From Liquidambar formosana (taxonomy: Eukaryota; Streptophyta; Magnoliopsida; Saxifragales; Altingiaceae), in NCBI GenBank assembly GCA_039720395.1, contig CM077833.1, positions 8,509,036 to 8,573,035 of the forward strand: a DNA stretch of 64,000 bases, read 5' to 3'. Positions 21,504 through 33,829 of the stretch are shown here, in pieces (within the stretch, counting starts at the first letter, position 1; the number at the start of each line of letters is the position of its first letter). A program made the translations under genes and the position numbers. The notes beneath the pieces were generated by a model, which did not search any database, was not told the origin of the DNA, and worked only from the letters and a program-made list of their open reading frames with translations.

Positions 21504-24500
21504 TTGAGTGTTTACCCTTATATTAGAGGGAGAGACGTGCTGGCTTGGATCCGTAATCAACAAGGGCGTCTAGTCAGTACTAATTCTGTCACCAAGTCAA
21601 ATATGGCTGAGGAAAGAACTAGCAACCGGGGTTTCAACCTTGAAGTCGCTTTGAAAGCTATGATGGAAAAGCTTGACCACATTGCCCAGGTATCCGAGAC
21701 CGCACTCAAGATGGCTCAAGACATTCAACAGAAGAACTCTGAACTCGAATCTAGGGCCTGTGCCACTGACAACAATCAAGGATCCAATGATTCCGAATCT
21801 GCTAAGGAACCATTAGGAGAGGGGGGAGAACCATCCAAGACTAAGGAAGGGGAAACCAAAGCCACATCAAGAGAGAACTTAACCGTACTGGCAAACAAGG
21901 TCGAAGCCTTAGAACAAACTCTGAAGGGAATCCACATATCTGATGATATGGTGGACATCCATACTTTATCCTTGTTCCCAAAAGCTTACATTCCGATACA
22001 GTTCAAGATGCCGGAATTAGAGAAATTCGATGGGATAGGCTATCCTAAGACCACCTCAAAATGTATGTGCGAGCTATGCACCCTCGAAGGGCGAACGATG
22101 AGTTGTTGGTTCAAATGTTTCACGAGTCATTAGCGAGTTCCACCTTGAAATGGTTTTTGTCATTGGAGGAGAACAGAACCAACACCTAGGAGGATGTATG
22201 TAATGCATTCACGGACCACTACAAGTATAACACCGAAGTGGATGTCACGCGAAGGGACTTGGAAACTACTAAGCAAGGGGTTAATGAGACTTTCTCTGTC
22301 TTCATTACTAGGTGGAGACAAAAAGCTTCCAAAATAACAGATAGACCGAATGAGCAAGATCAGATTCAGTTGGTGGTGAAGAATTTGTTGCCTGTATATC
22401 ACAAGCACCTCTTTGCTCACTACTTTCCGAACTTTAAGGCTCTCATTGCGGTTGGCACACAGGTTGAAGATGTAATTGCTGATGGAATAATCAAAACGGA
22501 GGAGGTCTAAAAGAGTTGAAGGACAAATTTCGGAGGAAAAACCAATGCTGAGGTCAATATCATTACCCAACCTGCTCGCTCTTTCTCCCTAAATGATTCC
22601 ACCTCACCTTGCCAATTCACCTCGCTATACATGCCACTCGAAAGAGTCTTTGAAAAGTTAAGAAGCTGTGACCTCTTGAAACCCCTCGACCCAAGGCCTC
22701 CACCAAACCCATTGCCCAAGAACTGCAATAAAAATGAGTATTGCAAGTTCCATCAAACCAAAGGCCATCCAACCAACCGTTGCTATCGCCTCCGCCATGA
22801 GATTCAAGATTTGCTTCACAAGCAAATCATTTCACCACCCACCACACTAGATCGCCCAAATGTCACCCGAAATCCCCTCCCCATTTACAATGTACCTCCT
22901 CCCAACAACATAAATGCCATTGAGCTTGGCTCGTCCCAATCCCGTCAACCTATAAGACAATACACGCCACTTCCCATGACCTTGACTCAAGTTTTCCACT
23001 AATGTTGCGATAAAGGGCTCATATTGCCACACCATCCAAAGCTAAGACCTTTGACTCCTCATTAATTCTACTTGTACCATCAGGCGCCCGGGCCTGATAC
23101 GGAGAATTGTGTCATATTGAAAAAGGTAGTCCAAGATCTTATTGACCAAAAGGTTTTGGTATTGCCAAAGAAGTCCATTCAGCAACAATTGAAAGAAAGG
23201 TTCGAGGCAGGGGATCCTAAAATGGGTTTGCTGGGAGAGTCGTCTGGAAAATTCGATTACTATGTACTCTACCCCGACCCTACCCCTAATGAGCCTATAG
23301 TCCCCATAGGTTGGGATGAGTTGCCAAATGAAGTTCAAATGGAAGAGATTGACATGATCACATGGGATGATCTCATGGGTGACGTAGGTGAGATTGATGA
23401 TATGTGGATGAGCGATGATGAGGTGGAACACTTAACTAGAGGGGGTCGCCATTTCAAGCCTCCACACTTAGAATCTGACAACCCGTTGGGGGAATTGGAA
23501 GGTAATCGCCACCTCAACTTGCAATAAGAGGAGGATGAAGTGCTTAGGCAATTGAAAAGACTAACGTAAACATCACTATATGGGGTTTGCTCATGGCCTC
23601 TTGCAAGCACAGGCAGACAATCTTGAAGTTGCTTAACCAGATACAGGTTCCCGTTGACACATCTCCAGAAAATTCGGTAAACTTGGTGAATCCAACCTCG
23701 AAGAACTCAACCATTGTGTTCTCAGAAGCAGACCTACCTAAAAGTGGACCTAACCATTCACAAGCCATGTACATCATTGTCGACACCATGGGAAAGAGAG
23801 TTCCAACAGTCCTAATTGACAATGGTTCCGCTCTTAATGTGTGCTCTCTCAGAACTGCCACCGTCTTGGGATTGGATCCTACCAACTTCCTGCTATCCGG
23901 GCAAGTAGTGAGAGCCTATGATAACACTCGCAGAGAGGTGACTGGAGTGGTCACCTTGCCACTGATTATGGGGCCTACAGAATTCAGAGTGGAGTTCCAA
24001 GTGTTGGATGTCCCGTCATGATTCAATCTCTTGTTGGGGAGGCCTTAGATTCACCTTACAGGGGCTGTCCCTTCTTCATTGCACTAAAAAGTCAAGTTCC
24101 CTTATAAAGGTGCCATCGTCACATTCCAAGGTGATTATGACTTGAAGTTGTCGGGGGTACCCATTTGCGAGATTAAGCCCGAGCCCATTGGAGTACCATT
24201 GTCTGGATTCGAGTATGTTCAATGCATAGAGAAAGATCCAGAACAGAAAGAGTTGATACCTCTCGACTTTTGCCCTCATGGCAACTTACATATTGGGAAC
24301 ATAATGAAGAAAATGAGTTTCTTCCCAAGCATGGGACTAGGACGCCATTAGCAGGGCATACCGCTATCCATTTAGAGCCGCATTGTCACCTATACCTTCG
24401 ATTTGGTGTATGAGCCTTCCAAGAAGGACCGTATGGAGATGTTGCAGAGAAACAGAGAGAAGATCAAAGCAAAAGCAGAAGGGAGGGTGCCAGATATTAG

Positions 24501-24909
24501 AATCTCGCCATACAGACCTACCCTGAATGGCTACTTTGTTAAGGAAGGGGAGGACTTTCTGTTCTGTGGATTCCCTAAACCATCCATTGACAAAACAACC
24601 AAGGCAAGAGTTCCAGGGTTCGAGATATTCTTCATTAAGTAGTATCCCATCATTGCTGCAATGGTTGATGATGAAGTAATCAATGAGGACTATTGGGAAG
24701 AGAAGAGCGAGGACTGGGCAGAATAGATGGATTCGAAAGCTATGGTTACAATGTTTCAAGATATGGTTTTTGCTTTGGAGGAATCGGATTTTGAGTGTTC
24801 TTCAATTCACCATGCAGCCATGCCGCTCCTTAATTGGTATCTTGAAGAGGGTACCATTACAGAAATTCTTGAGGGCGAGGATCTCGACCTACCTGATAGT
24901 AGCTTATAG
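21504..24909 (+). pseudogene. gag-protease region of element B, broken
   Basis: The polyprotein that would form the particle and process itself, aligned here to the open frame of E. Pieces appear in several frames: N-terminal gag (21504-22133), core gag with VTRRDLETTKQG and FITRWRQKAS (22238-22510), knuckle CKFHQTKGHPTNRC (about 22742), acidic linker (to 23527), protease (23587-24021) with intact IDNGSALN active site at 23815-23838, G-patch-like MGLGR near 24329, and an acidic tail ending LPDSSL. At least five stops or frameshifts separate the pieces. The N-terminal frame is open upstream of the likely ATG at 21603. Confidence 0.88.
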
Positions 24910-25072
24910 GTTCCTTTAGTAATAGTGCTTAGTTTTCTTTCCAAATAAAAGTGTGTCCACCTAGCCCACTTTGTGGAGTTAGGAGTCGTTTCCTAGTTGT
25001 GGCACATATACTTTCTTTTCTTTGTCTTTGTTAGTTCAGTTAATAAAGTGTGTCTCTTTTCATTACTTGCAG
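24906..25072 (+). other. Relic of the gag-pro/pol intron, donor mutated
   Basis: Homologous to the 178-bp intron of E. The acceptor TTACTTGCAG|TG is intact at 25072, but the donor reads ATAGGT where E has GTAGGT, so normal splicing should fail. Two AATAAA-type signals lie within it. An intron between protease and RT is a known Ogre feature. Confidence 0.7.
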
Positions 25073-28000
25073 TGTTTCCTTTCTCTCTTCTATGGATATC
25101 TATGGCATGGATATAGATCATAGGAATGACGTCCCTCCGGAGCTCGTCGAGCAAAGAAAAAGGGGTGTTACCGAACCTAACATAGATGAACTAGAATCAA
25201 TCAATCTAGGGACAGATGAATTGCCAAGGATAATTAAAATTGGGATAACTCTCTCGCCTGTTGAAAAAGAAAAATTGATAATACTTCTAAAAGCCAACAT
25301 AGAGGCCTTTGCATGGTCCTATGAAGATATGCTTGGCATTGATCCAGATATTGTGCAACATTATATCCCCACTAATCCCACTAAAAAGCCTATAAACCAA
25401 AAATTGAGAAGATTAAAACTAGAATGGCCTTTGAAAGTAAAAGAAGAGGTAACTAAACAATTAGACACAGGGTTTCTCCAAGTTGTGGAGTACCCTGAAT
25501 GGTTGTCTAACATAGTACCTGTACCTAAAAAAGATGAGAAAGTGCGAATGTGTGTGGACTTCCGCGACCTTAATGCTGGGAGCCCTAAAGATGATTTCCC
25601 CCTACCACTCGATGTGTTGATAGACAGTACAGCAGGCTATACTCTTCTCTCCTTCATGGATGGATTTTCCGGTTACAACCAGATAAAGATGGCGCCTCGA
25701 GACATGGAAAAGACGGCTTTTATCACGCAATGGGGGACGTATAGCTACAAGGTAATGCCTTTTGGTTTGAGAAATGCCGGGGCTACTTACCAAAGGGCTA
25801 CTACAACCCTATTCCATGATATGATCCATAAAGAAGTAGAGGTGTATGTGGACGACATGATAGTCAAATCTGTAGACCGGTAAGGACATTTCGCGGCATT
25901 GGAGAAGTTCCTAGAACGGGTAAAGAAGTACAACCTCCGATTGAATCCTCAGAAGTGTGCCTTTGGAGTCACCGCAGGAAAGTTGCTAGGTTTCATAATC
26001 ACTCAGAGGGGAATTGAAGTTGATCCAGGGAAGATAAAAGCTATCACAGAGATGGAGCCACCAAGAACTGAAAAGCAGATATGGGGCTTCCTAGGGAGAG
26101 TTCAATACATAAGTCGGTTTATAGCTAATCTGACTATGATGTGTGAGCCGATTTTCAAGTTGCTTAAGAAGGGCATGTCCAAGGAATGGAATGAGGATTG
26201 TCAAGAAGCCTTTGAGACCATTAAAAGATATCTGATCAATCCCCCAATCTTGGTTCCCCCATAGCAAGGTGAACCGTTGCTGTTATACTTAATGGTCACT
26301 AAAACCGCGACGGGAGCTATATTAGCTCAATACCTTGAAGGGTTGAAAAAGGAAAATGCTATCTACTACTTAAGCAAGAAAATTACGGATTATGAAGTAA
26401 AGTACAATGCACTAGAAAAGGCTTGCGTAGCATTAGTGTGGGCCACCCAGAAGCTCCGTCATTACATGATGTCTTTCGAAGTCTTGCTGATAAGTCGCTT
26501 GGATCCTTTGAAGTATTTTCTAGAAAAACCATTCCTATCATATAGGACGACTCGTTGGTCGCTTCTCCTCAATGACTTCAACATAAAGTACTTGGCACAA
26601 AAGTCTATCAAGGGAAGCGTTGTTGCAGACCACTTGGCAAGTTGCCTGTGTCATCATCAACCCAATTCAATGATGAGTTCCCCGATGAAGACATCATTGA
26701 AATCAAGAAGAAGATTTGGAGAGTTTACTTGGATGGAGCTGCAAACAGAAGAGGTTATGGAATAGGAGTGCCACTAGTTTCGCCAGAAGAAGCCTTCACG
26801 CCTTTAGCAGTCAAATTAGGGTTCGAAGCTACCAACAACATTGTGGAATACGAGGCCTGCATTCTAGCATTGGAAGCTGCATTAGAGTTAGGAATAAAAG
26901 ATCTAAAAGTGTTCGGGGATTCAGCATTGATCATCTGTCAGATAAAAGGGGAATGGAGAACTCGTGACGAGAAGCTGTTGCCATATCACGCCTATTTGGA
27001 AGCATTGACCAAAGAGTTTGCAGAGATCGAGTTTAATTACCTGTCAAGAAACATGAATCAATTTGCTGATGCCCTAGCAACTCTAGCTTCAATAGTGGAG
27101 ATACCAGAGGGAGGAAACGTGAAACCGCTCGAATACAGAGAGAAACCAGTTTATTGCTGTTCCATTTGAGAAGGGGAGATAATAGATAATCACCTTTGGT
27201 TTTATGATATAAGAGGCTCATCGAAGAAAGGGAATATCCGGAGGAAGCGTCTCGTGTGGACAGACGAACATTGAGGAGATTGGCAAGCCATTATGTGGTA
27301 TGTGGAGGGAAACTGTATCGGAGGTCTTAGGATGGGATTCACTTGCTGTATGTCACGGAGGAAGAAGCTAAAAGACTCATCGAAGAAATTTATGAAGGAG
27401 TGGGGGCTCCGCATATGAATGGATACATGTTGGCTAAGAAGATCATGAGGCTAGGGTACTACTGGTCTACAAATGGAAAGAGATTGCTATGCCCATGTCA
27501 AGAAGTGTCATAAATGTCAACTCTTTGCCAACGGACAACACTTGCCCTCCATGCCCTTAACAAGTATGTCAACTCCTTGGCCGTTTGCAGTGTGTGGAAT
27601 AGATATCATCGGACAGATTAAGCCGAAGGCATCCAACAGACACGAATATATCTTGGTAGCCATCGATTACTTCACTAAGTGGGTAGAAGCAGCTTCCTTC
27701 AAGGTTTTGAATGCAAAAAAGTGGCGCAGTTCATACAGCTCAACATTATCTACAGATATGGGGTATCGCATGAGGTTATTTCAGACAACTGTCAGCATTT
27801 TCAGAAGGAAACTAAAGAACTCTTGCAGAAGTATAAGATCGTTCATCACTTGTCATCCCCGTATCGCCCCCAGACTAATGGTGCAGTGGAAGCCGCCAAT
27901 AAGAATATCAAGAAGATACTACATAAAACGGCTGATACGTACACTGATTGGCATGAGAAACTACCATTGGCATTATGGGAGTACAGAACGTCAGTCAGAT

Positions 28001-28440
28001 CATCAACAGGGGCTATGCCATATGCTTTAGTGTATGGGATGAAGGCCGTTCTACTAGTGGAATTGGAAGTTCCTTCGCTAAGGGTTGCTATGGAAAGCCA
28101 GTTGGCAGAGGTGGATTGGATCAAAGGTCGTTATGATGAGTTGGCGCTATTGGATGAAAGACGATTGAGGGCTCTATACCACATACAAGGATATCAGAGA
28201 AGAGTCGCAAGGGCGTTCAATAAACATGTCAAAGACAGGGGCCTGAAGAGAGGCGATTTGGTATTGAAAGAGATCCGAGCTCCAATTTTCGATCCACAAG
28301 GAAAGTTTAAACCAAGTTGGGGTGGCCCGTACATCATCAAGGAGATATTGCCAGCAGGGGTTGTTCGACTTATGGACTTGGATGGGATCGAGTTCGCTCG
28401 TCCTACTAATTTGGATCAATTAAAGAAGTATTATGTATAA
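25073..28440 (+). pseudogene. pol of element B: RT, RNase H, archaeal-type RNase H, integrase; broken
   Basis: Copies the element RNA and inserts the DNA when intact. RT spans 25073-26264 with FMDGFSGYNQIKM and the YVDD catalytic box at 25845-25856; a TAA at 25881-25883 interrupts it where E has GAA. The gypsy RNase H follows (26277-26640), then a second, archaeal-type RNase H (26642-27169) with VYLDGAANRRGYG, EYEACILALE, VFGDSAL and FADALATLA. Integrase (about 27180-28440) shows CHKCQLF of the zinc-binding module, CGIDIIG, ISDNCQHF (Cys where Gly is usual), AVEAANKNIKK, and a C-terminal GGPYIIKEI module. It is split by frameshifts near 26640 and 27700. Confidence 0.92.
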
Positions 28441-28798
28441 GGTCTGCCAGGTTGAAAACCTGTAAGGGCGGCCTAGGCAAAAGTTAAGGCACTTGAACTA
28501 CGAGGACCTGATTCCCCAAAAAGACAAAAAAAAAAAAAAAAAAAAGAAAGGAGAAAAAGAAAAAGAAAAGAAAAAAAGAAAAGAAAAAAGAAAAAAAAAA
28601 GAAAAAAGAAAGAAAATGGGGATACATAGGCAACCCATAAAATTACTTTGGGTGTGGTCCAAACAACACAATCACAACAACTCCCAAAAGTAAATTATTA
28701 TTGGCAATTCATTTGAAACTAATTGCTTGACATAGCAATTTATTGGTGTTAAGTAAAAGAACTATCGATATGCCATAGATATTCTATTCCTTAAGTCT
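28441..28798 (+). other. Post-pol spacer with A/G tract and an echo of the U5 block
   Basis: 28517-28616 is almost pure A and G, so any Lys-rich frame there is compositional. On either side are ACTACGAGGACCTGATTCC (28498) and GGATACATAGGC (28620), matching the order of the U5 block ACTACGTGGACTTTGATCC ... TACGTAGGCGC. The element therefore carries this paired motif in the LTR and again just after pol. Confidence 0.65.
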
Positions 28799-30043
28799 TC
28801 AAGTTCTCTTGAGTTTCTTCAGAGTCGTCTTGTTTGTCTTCTTTCTTTCTCTTTCAAGTCTCCTTTTCTTTTGTAAGTCATGGTCATGTGCTGCCTCCAC
28901 TGCTTCAAGAATGTCTTCTCTGCAAAGTCCAAGTCTTGTGTCCATGATAAGGTTATAAATTCTTTCTCTGCGGGAAGTCTCCCTTTCACCCAAATCATCC
29001 TTCAACCATTGCTTATATTCTTGACTCGTCTTGAAAGGTCCTTCAATGTTGGCAATCTGAGTCAATTTCAAGTTCGTAGGCTAGCGAGTCCTTACCCATT
29101 TGACTATAGTAGGACTGACAGGTTCCACAGAGCAATAAGGTCCTATTAAGGACGGTATGGTTTGCATGGCTCCCATCTGGCAAAGAATTCTCGAGGTCCA
29201 ATAGAAGGAAGTCGATCTCAGCCTTATGAGTTTGACAAAAGCACACCCTGAGGTTTGAAAAAGCACTTGTTCTTTACATCCCCATAAAAAGACAAAACAT
29301 TTGATGTTTCGCCACGACAGCATTTGGAAATAACCCAACCAATCTCTTAAAGAGAATGGCACAGTGAGTTCAACTCGGCGCAGACAAAAGTGCTGGGGCT
29401 TATATGGATTGACAGTGGTAGGGGATTAAAAGTTCAAGCGTTCGAGCAACCACATTTGCAATAAAAAGGGGCTACCTCCTAATGGTGCTTTAGGGTTGCC
29501 ATGAACCTTATCTAAGCCATTTAGGGTTTCAGCTAATACCAAGGGAATAACATTATGTCGCTTGAGAAGAGGGGCAATCAACTCACATATTTGAACAGGG
29601 GCTTGAAGAGTGCCAGTAGAGATAAGAAAACGGCCAATTAAACAGAAAGCGAGTGCACGCTGAAGTTGAGGGGTGAAAATCAGAGTACCTTTGCTGTCGT
29701 GAGCCAAGAAAGAGGTTGCTAACTTCATTAAGTCCACCAGATGATCCTTTATAAAGATCGTTACATCCTTCTGAGGAATGCCAAGAAAGTTTGAGAAAGA
29801 AGCAAGGTAATCCGAGCGAGGTGTAAGAAGGATGAATGGCTCCGTGAGTGAAACTCCAAATAAAGCACAGAATTCCTCTATGGTTGGGCATAATTCTTCA
29901 TAATTGAATCGAAAGACATGGATTTAAGGATCCCAGAAATATGTAGCAGTAGTGAGAAGAGTTATTTCAAGCTTTATATGCCTTATAGAGAGCAACGGTT
30001 CCAAGCCAAAGCACTTAAACTTAGTTTTGTCTTTGGCAGCCAT
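28799..30043 (-). pseudogene. Antisense DUF7745-like gene, one frame with three stops
   Basis: A single 415-codon frame runs against the element from ATG at 30043 to 28799. Typical features of plant DUF7745-type proteins are YFWDP followed by HVFRFNYEELCPTIEEF, a middle part with APLLKRHNVIPLVLAETLNG, and a basic, Glu/Lys-rich C-terminus (RRLERERKKTNK). Function is unknown in the family; it is often found in plant mobile elements. It needs no introns. Only three in-frame nonsense codons break it (TAA 29924-29926, TAA 29426-29428, TAG 29081-29083), and all pieces share one phase, so no frameshift has occurred, unlike the neighbouring gag-pol. Family assignment rests on remembered motifs and needs a profile search. 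Confidence 0.65.
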
Positions 30044-30133
30044 GATTGCCAAAAACCCCTCTTAAGAACCCATCCAATGCTTCCATAATTATTGTCAATA
30101 AAAATAATTGAGCTAGAAGGCTTCCCTCATGTG

Positions 30134-30257
30134 TTTTTATAGGGAAAAGGTCACAAATTTGAGTCCTAAAAGGAGTAGAATCGTCAAAATAGCAAAATTC
30201 CTAAAAAATCACAAAATTCCAGACGGCTAACCATTCGGGGCTAGATGGTCACCCGAG
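30134..30257 (-). promoter_or_regulatory. Antisense promoter of the DUF7745-like gene
   Basis: Minus-strand TATAAAAA at 30134-30141 lies about 90 nt before the ATG. Upstream, 30220-30257 carries GACGGCTAACC and GGTCACCCGAG, half of the 80-bp palindromic module of the LTR, with the CTCGGGTGACC end nearly identical. 30258-30543, between this and the PMD gene, shows nothing recognisable. Confidence 0.6.
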
Positions 30258-30543
30258 GCTCTGCTTTGTTTTGCCTTATTTCACCCGGTTTTGCTTATTT
30301 TCTCTTTTGGATGGCTTTTTAAGCCGTTTTAACTCCTGTAAGCTCACATTGACTTAAATTTTCTTAAGAAATGCATCACAACATCATCATGATAGGTTTT
30401 AAGAAGCACCACAAGTATCCATAATAACGGTTAAGAAAGTGGTTCAAAGGTTGCAACTACAAAACATAGCATAAAATGCAAAAAAGAAAAAAGATGACCA
30501 TTGTTTCATTGTTTTTACAATCCCAACAAAGAGGTAAGTGAAC

Positions 30544-33188
30544 TCAATGAGTCCTGGAGCTTCTTTTACGGCTCGGCCTAGCTCTATCACGACCCCTACG
30601 AGGTGTTCTAAGAGGGCGCATTGATGGCAGAGGTTGCACTGACGAATTCTGTTGCAAAGAAACTAAGTATGAGAATAGGGTGGGTTGAAAACCTCAATTG
30701 GGAACTTTAAATGGGTTGAACACTTACCGTGGCATCCAAACGGGCTTCCACCATAGATTTGGCTAAGCTCATCCTCACAAGGTCACGCCTCAAGCCCTCG
30801 CTAAGATCAATAAACTCTTGGGCATATGCCGCAGGCACCTAGGATAATCAATAAGATTAAATTGAAGGTAATGTCAAAAAGGAAATACCCATAAAGAGAA
30901 CTTACCTGTTCTTAACCTGGGTCGATCCTAGGGGATTCATCAAAAGCGAGATTGGTGATGGCAGTCTTGATAAAGTCTGACCCATAACACAAATCTATGG
31001 ACCAATTAGGTCGAAGCAAGGGTAGTGACCGATCCTCCTCCATTTCATCCTCTTCAGAACCATGAATCACCCTATACCTGAGCTCACTATTGAGCTATGC
31101 CCTCTTGCTCGTCGACCCTGCAAGTGTTCACCTATTAAATAAAGTCTCTATCAGAAGGAAAGGCTAAGAAAGCATAAAAAACTTACCCCTTGAGGAGGGA
31201 GGCCTGTCACCCTGGGTCTCATCAGATATTGATGGCAGAAAGTGTCATACACAATGTTAGGAGAAGTGTACTCCTCCGCATCCCAACCCCTCAAAGCATC
31301 CCACAACTCCTCCCCCTCCATCGAGTTGGCATGCCTCATGTTTAGTGGTGGTAGCATTGGAGTCACAGTTGCATTCACATCGCCCATGACTTATCGCAAG
31401 ACTCGTTCCCTTAAGTACCAGTACCTGCCCACGGGGCCTTCCAAAAGCACCCTCTTGCCAGTCAACATTAAGCTAGGAATGCATTGCTTGGGTAGCATTG
31501 GCACCCATATCTTCTAGGTATCCCATTCAATCTGTTCAAAAAATCTAAAATGAGAAATTGGAAGTAAAAAAGAAAAGAAAAGAATAGGGAAAGAATTTCA
31601 CCATGTCAGCTGTCAGGCTTGCTAAGTGAGCTCTCGCATAAGCGTAATCATGACGGTTCGCCGCCCGGAAAGACACATAAGTAGGAGAGTAATTCTTGAG
31701 GGTAGGCTATTCTATGGTTTCCTTAGCAAGAGATGGGAGACATAGGTTGAGGTACCTATAACACTAGACCTGTTAAGAGTTGAGAAAAGAGTCAAAAAAG
31801 AAAAGAAAATATAAGAAAGAGTGAAAAGAAATGGAAGTACTATTACCTCCCAAACAAAAGGCATCCCTCTAAAGTCCTTGGTAACACCGCGGGACATATC
31901 ACACATTGTTTGGTACATGGTGGCTAGAGCAGCCCCTCCCCAATTGAATTTCCTAATCTTGCCAACATCTTCCATGCTTGCAAGAAGACCCAAAAGGGCT
32001 ACGTCGCTCGTACTGGCAAAGAATGTGCATGAGATCATATAAAGAAGGAATGCTCTTGTAATGCAATCGGGGCTCACACTCGCGCTCTCCCTTTGCTTTA
32101 CAAATTTATTAAAAAACCAGGTGCGGCACACCGCTTTCTTGATTACCTCAACTTCCATTCCAAGGTAGGCTAGGAGATAATCCTCATCTGTGGATGCCTC
32201 GTCATAGAATTCCAAGCTCTTGCCCTTAATACTCAAGCTCGTGATCATAGTAAAGTCCTTGGGGGTTAAAGTCATCTCCCCAAAACTGAAATGGAATGTG
32301 TTAGTGGTGTCCCACTATAATTCAGACAAGGCTAGCAAGGCTTGCCTATCACATTGATCGTTCCACAAGGAATCTAAGAATGGACCAAAACTGGCCTTTT
32401 TGACATGGCTCTTTGCTATGGGTTAGAAGTTTTCTATGTTCTGCCACCACTCAATAAGTCCTTTTATAGAGGACCTAGTGCGCATGTCCTGAAAGTTGGG
32501 CTATAGTTGTTGAAAATACCTTAAGAGTTAGTTGAGAGAACATGGAAATAATAAGCTTACACTAGCAATTGGTTTCAAATTGTTTTCTAAAAGATGCCAA
32601 AAGTTATTTCTTATTCACGAAATGAATTGCTAATAAATGTTTACGAGTTTACTTGTTCATATGTCTTAATTTGGCAAAGATTGAACACTTTTTTATCACT
32701 TAGGCATTTTATCAAACATTTGGTGGGTAACACTTCCCAAGCCTTGAAACAAAAGAATTTTTTATGTTCAATCCTTGCTAAATCATAGCATATTACTCAC
32801 TTGATTGTTTATTTGTTGATATACATTGATTTGGTAAAGATTGAACACCTTTATCTCACTTGGGCATTTTATCGAACACTTGGTGGGTAGTATTTTTCCA
32901 GCTTTCAAATGAAAAGGATTTGTGTGTTCAATCCTTGCCAAATCAAGGGATACCACTCAACAACACAAGGGGTATTCAAAAGAAGTAGATGGGAATGCAA
33001 TTTCATCAATAGAATCGAAAGATTCAAAAGAAAAGTGTTAAGTTGGGTAAACTTACTTCTTATTGGGAATGGAGAAATGAAAGATGCTTGTCGGGTTCAA
33101 GCAACACCCTATCTTGTGGAGCATCATAGAGTGGTACCTTGTACTTGCTTTTGAACCCATATAATGGATAATTGGTGCTTGAGTCCTT
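30544..33188 (-). pseudogene. Antisense PMD gene of element B, seven exons, decayed
   Basis: Seven exons were placed by splice signals and by comparison with the copy in element I: exon 1 at 33057-33188 (start codon changed to AAG), exon 2 at 31849-32500, exon 3 at about 31602-31768, exon 4 at 31187-31531, exon 5 at 30906-31117, exon 6 at 30728-30838 (37 clean codons) and exon 7 at 30544-30648 (TGA 30544-30546). Exon 2 holds the PMD core with TNTFHFSFGEMTLTPKDF. The C-terminus is Arg-rich (RRGRDRARPSRKR), like a nuclear signal. Several stops are present, two in exon 2. Donors GTAAGT and CAG/TAG acceptors are mostly intact. Confidence 0.75.
32620..32900. repeat. Two ~160-bp repeat units in PMD intron 1
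   Basis: The phrase GGCATTTTATCnAACA then TTGGTGGGTA occurs twice about 160 bp apart. It is related to the four-unit intron array of element I. Confidence 0.7.
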
Positions 33189-33455
33189 ACTAGATGATAA
33201 TCTTGATGATGGAGTTGGGTTTGTGAAAAATGGGTTTGATTTGGTTTGATTTCAAAAGATGATGTGAATTGGGTGTTTTGATTGTTAAATGGGCTTGGTT
33301 TGTTGTTGTTTGATGTGCAAATGATGTTTGGATTGAGTGTTTTTAATGTGGGAATGAGAGAATGAGAGTTGGAGAAGATGGAATGAGAGTTTAGAGAGAG
33401 AAACTCTCTAATTTTCAGGTTGGGAGAGTGTGAGAATGTGTGTGCAAGCTTGGGT

Positions 33456-33565
33456 TTTATAAACCCAGAATTTTTCTTTGGTGGGCTCGGGTAACCGTCC
33501 CCCCCTAGACGGTTAGCCATCTTGCCTTGGACGCCTGATCATCTAAAGAAAGATGGTCACCCTAG
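33456..33565 (-). promoter_or_regulatory. Antisense PMD promoter: TATA box and 80-bp palindromic module
   Basis: Minus-strand TTATAAAA (33456-33463) lies about 270 nt before the start codon and is followed by a CT-rich leader. 33486-33565 is exactly 80 bp, opens CTCGGGTAACCGTCC, contains GACGGTTAGCC and AGATGGTCACC, and closes CCTAG. It is clearly the same module as in the LTRs (18544-18623, 35689-35767, 55031-55110). Confidence 0.65.
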
Positions 33566-33829
33566 CTCGCTTTGCCCATTTGCCCCGTCTTACGTGCTCA
33601 CGACCTCTAAACTTCTCCAAATTGACTTGATGTTCACTTTTTGAGTTATGGGATGAATATATTCCCCAAGTTTATCAAGTTTTAGTGAAATTTTTGAATC
33701 TTGGGTTGATTGTATTTACCCACATAACAAGAAATTCTTATGGCTATGACAAATAGCTTTCTCATGAAATAAGCTTGGTATTGAAAAGATTGACTTTCAA
33801 GCCTTGAAATTCAATTCTCTATATGATGA

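Noticed and set aside
21597..21958. Minus-strand frames opposite gag and pol of B and E
   Set aside because: Shadows of the real sense coding frames; no signals of their own.
28493..28693. Lys/Glu-rich short frame after pol
   Set aside because: Produced by the A/G tract; composition alone explains it.
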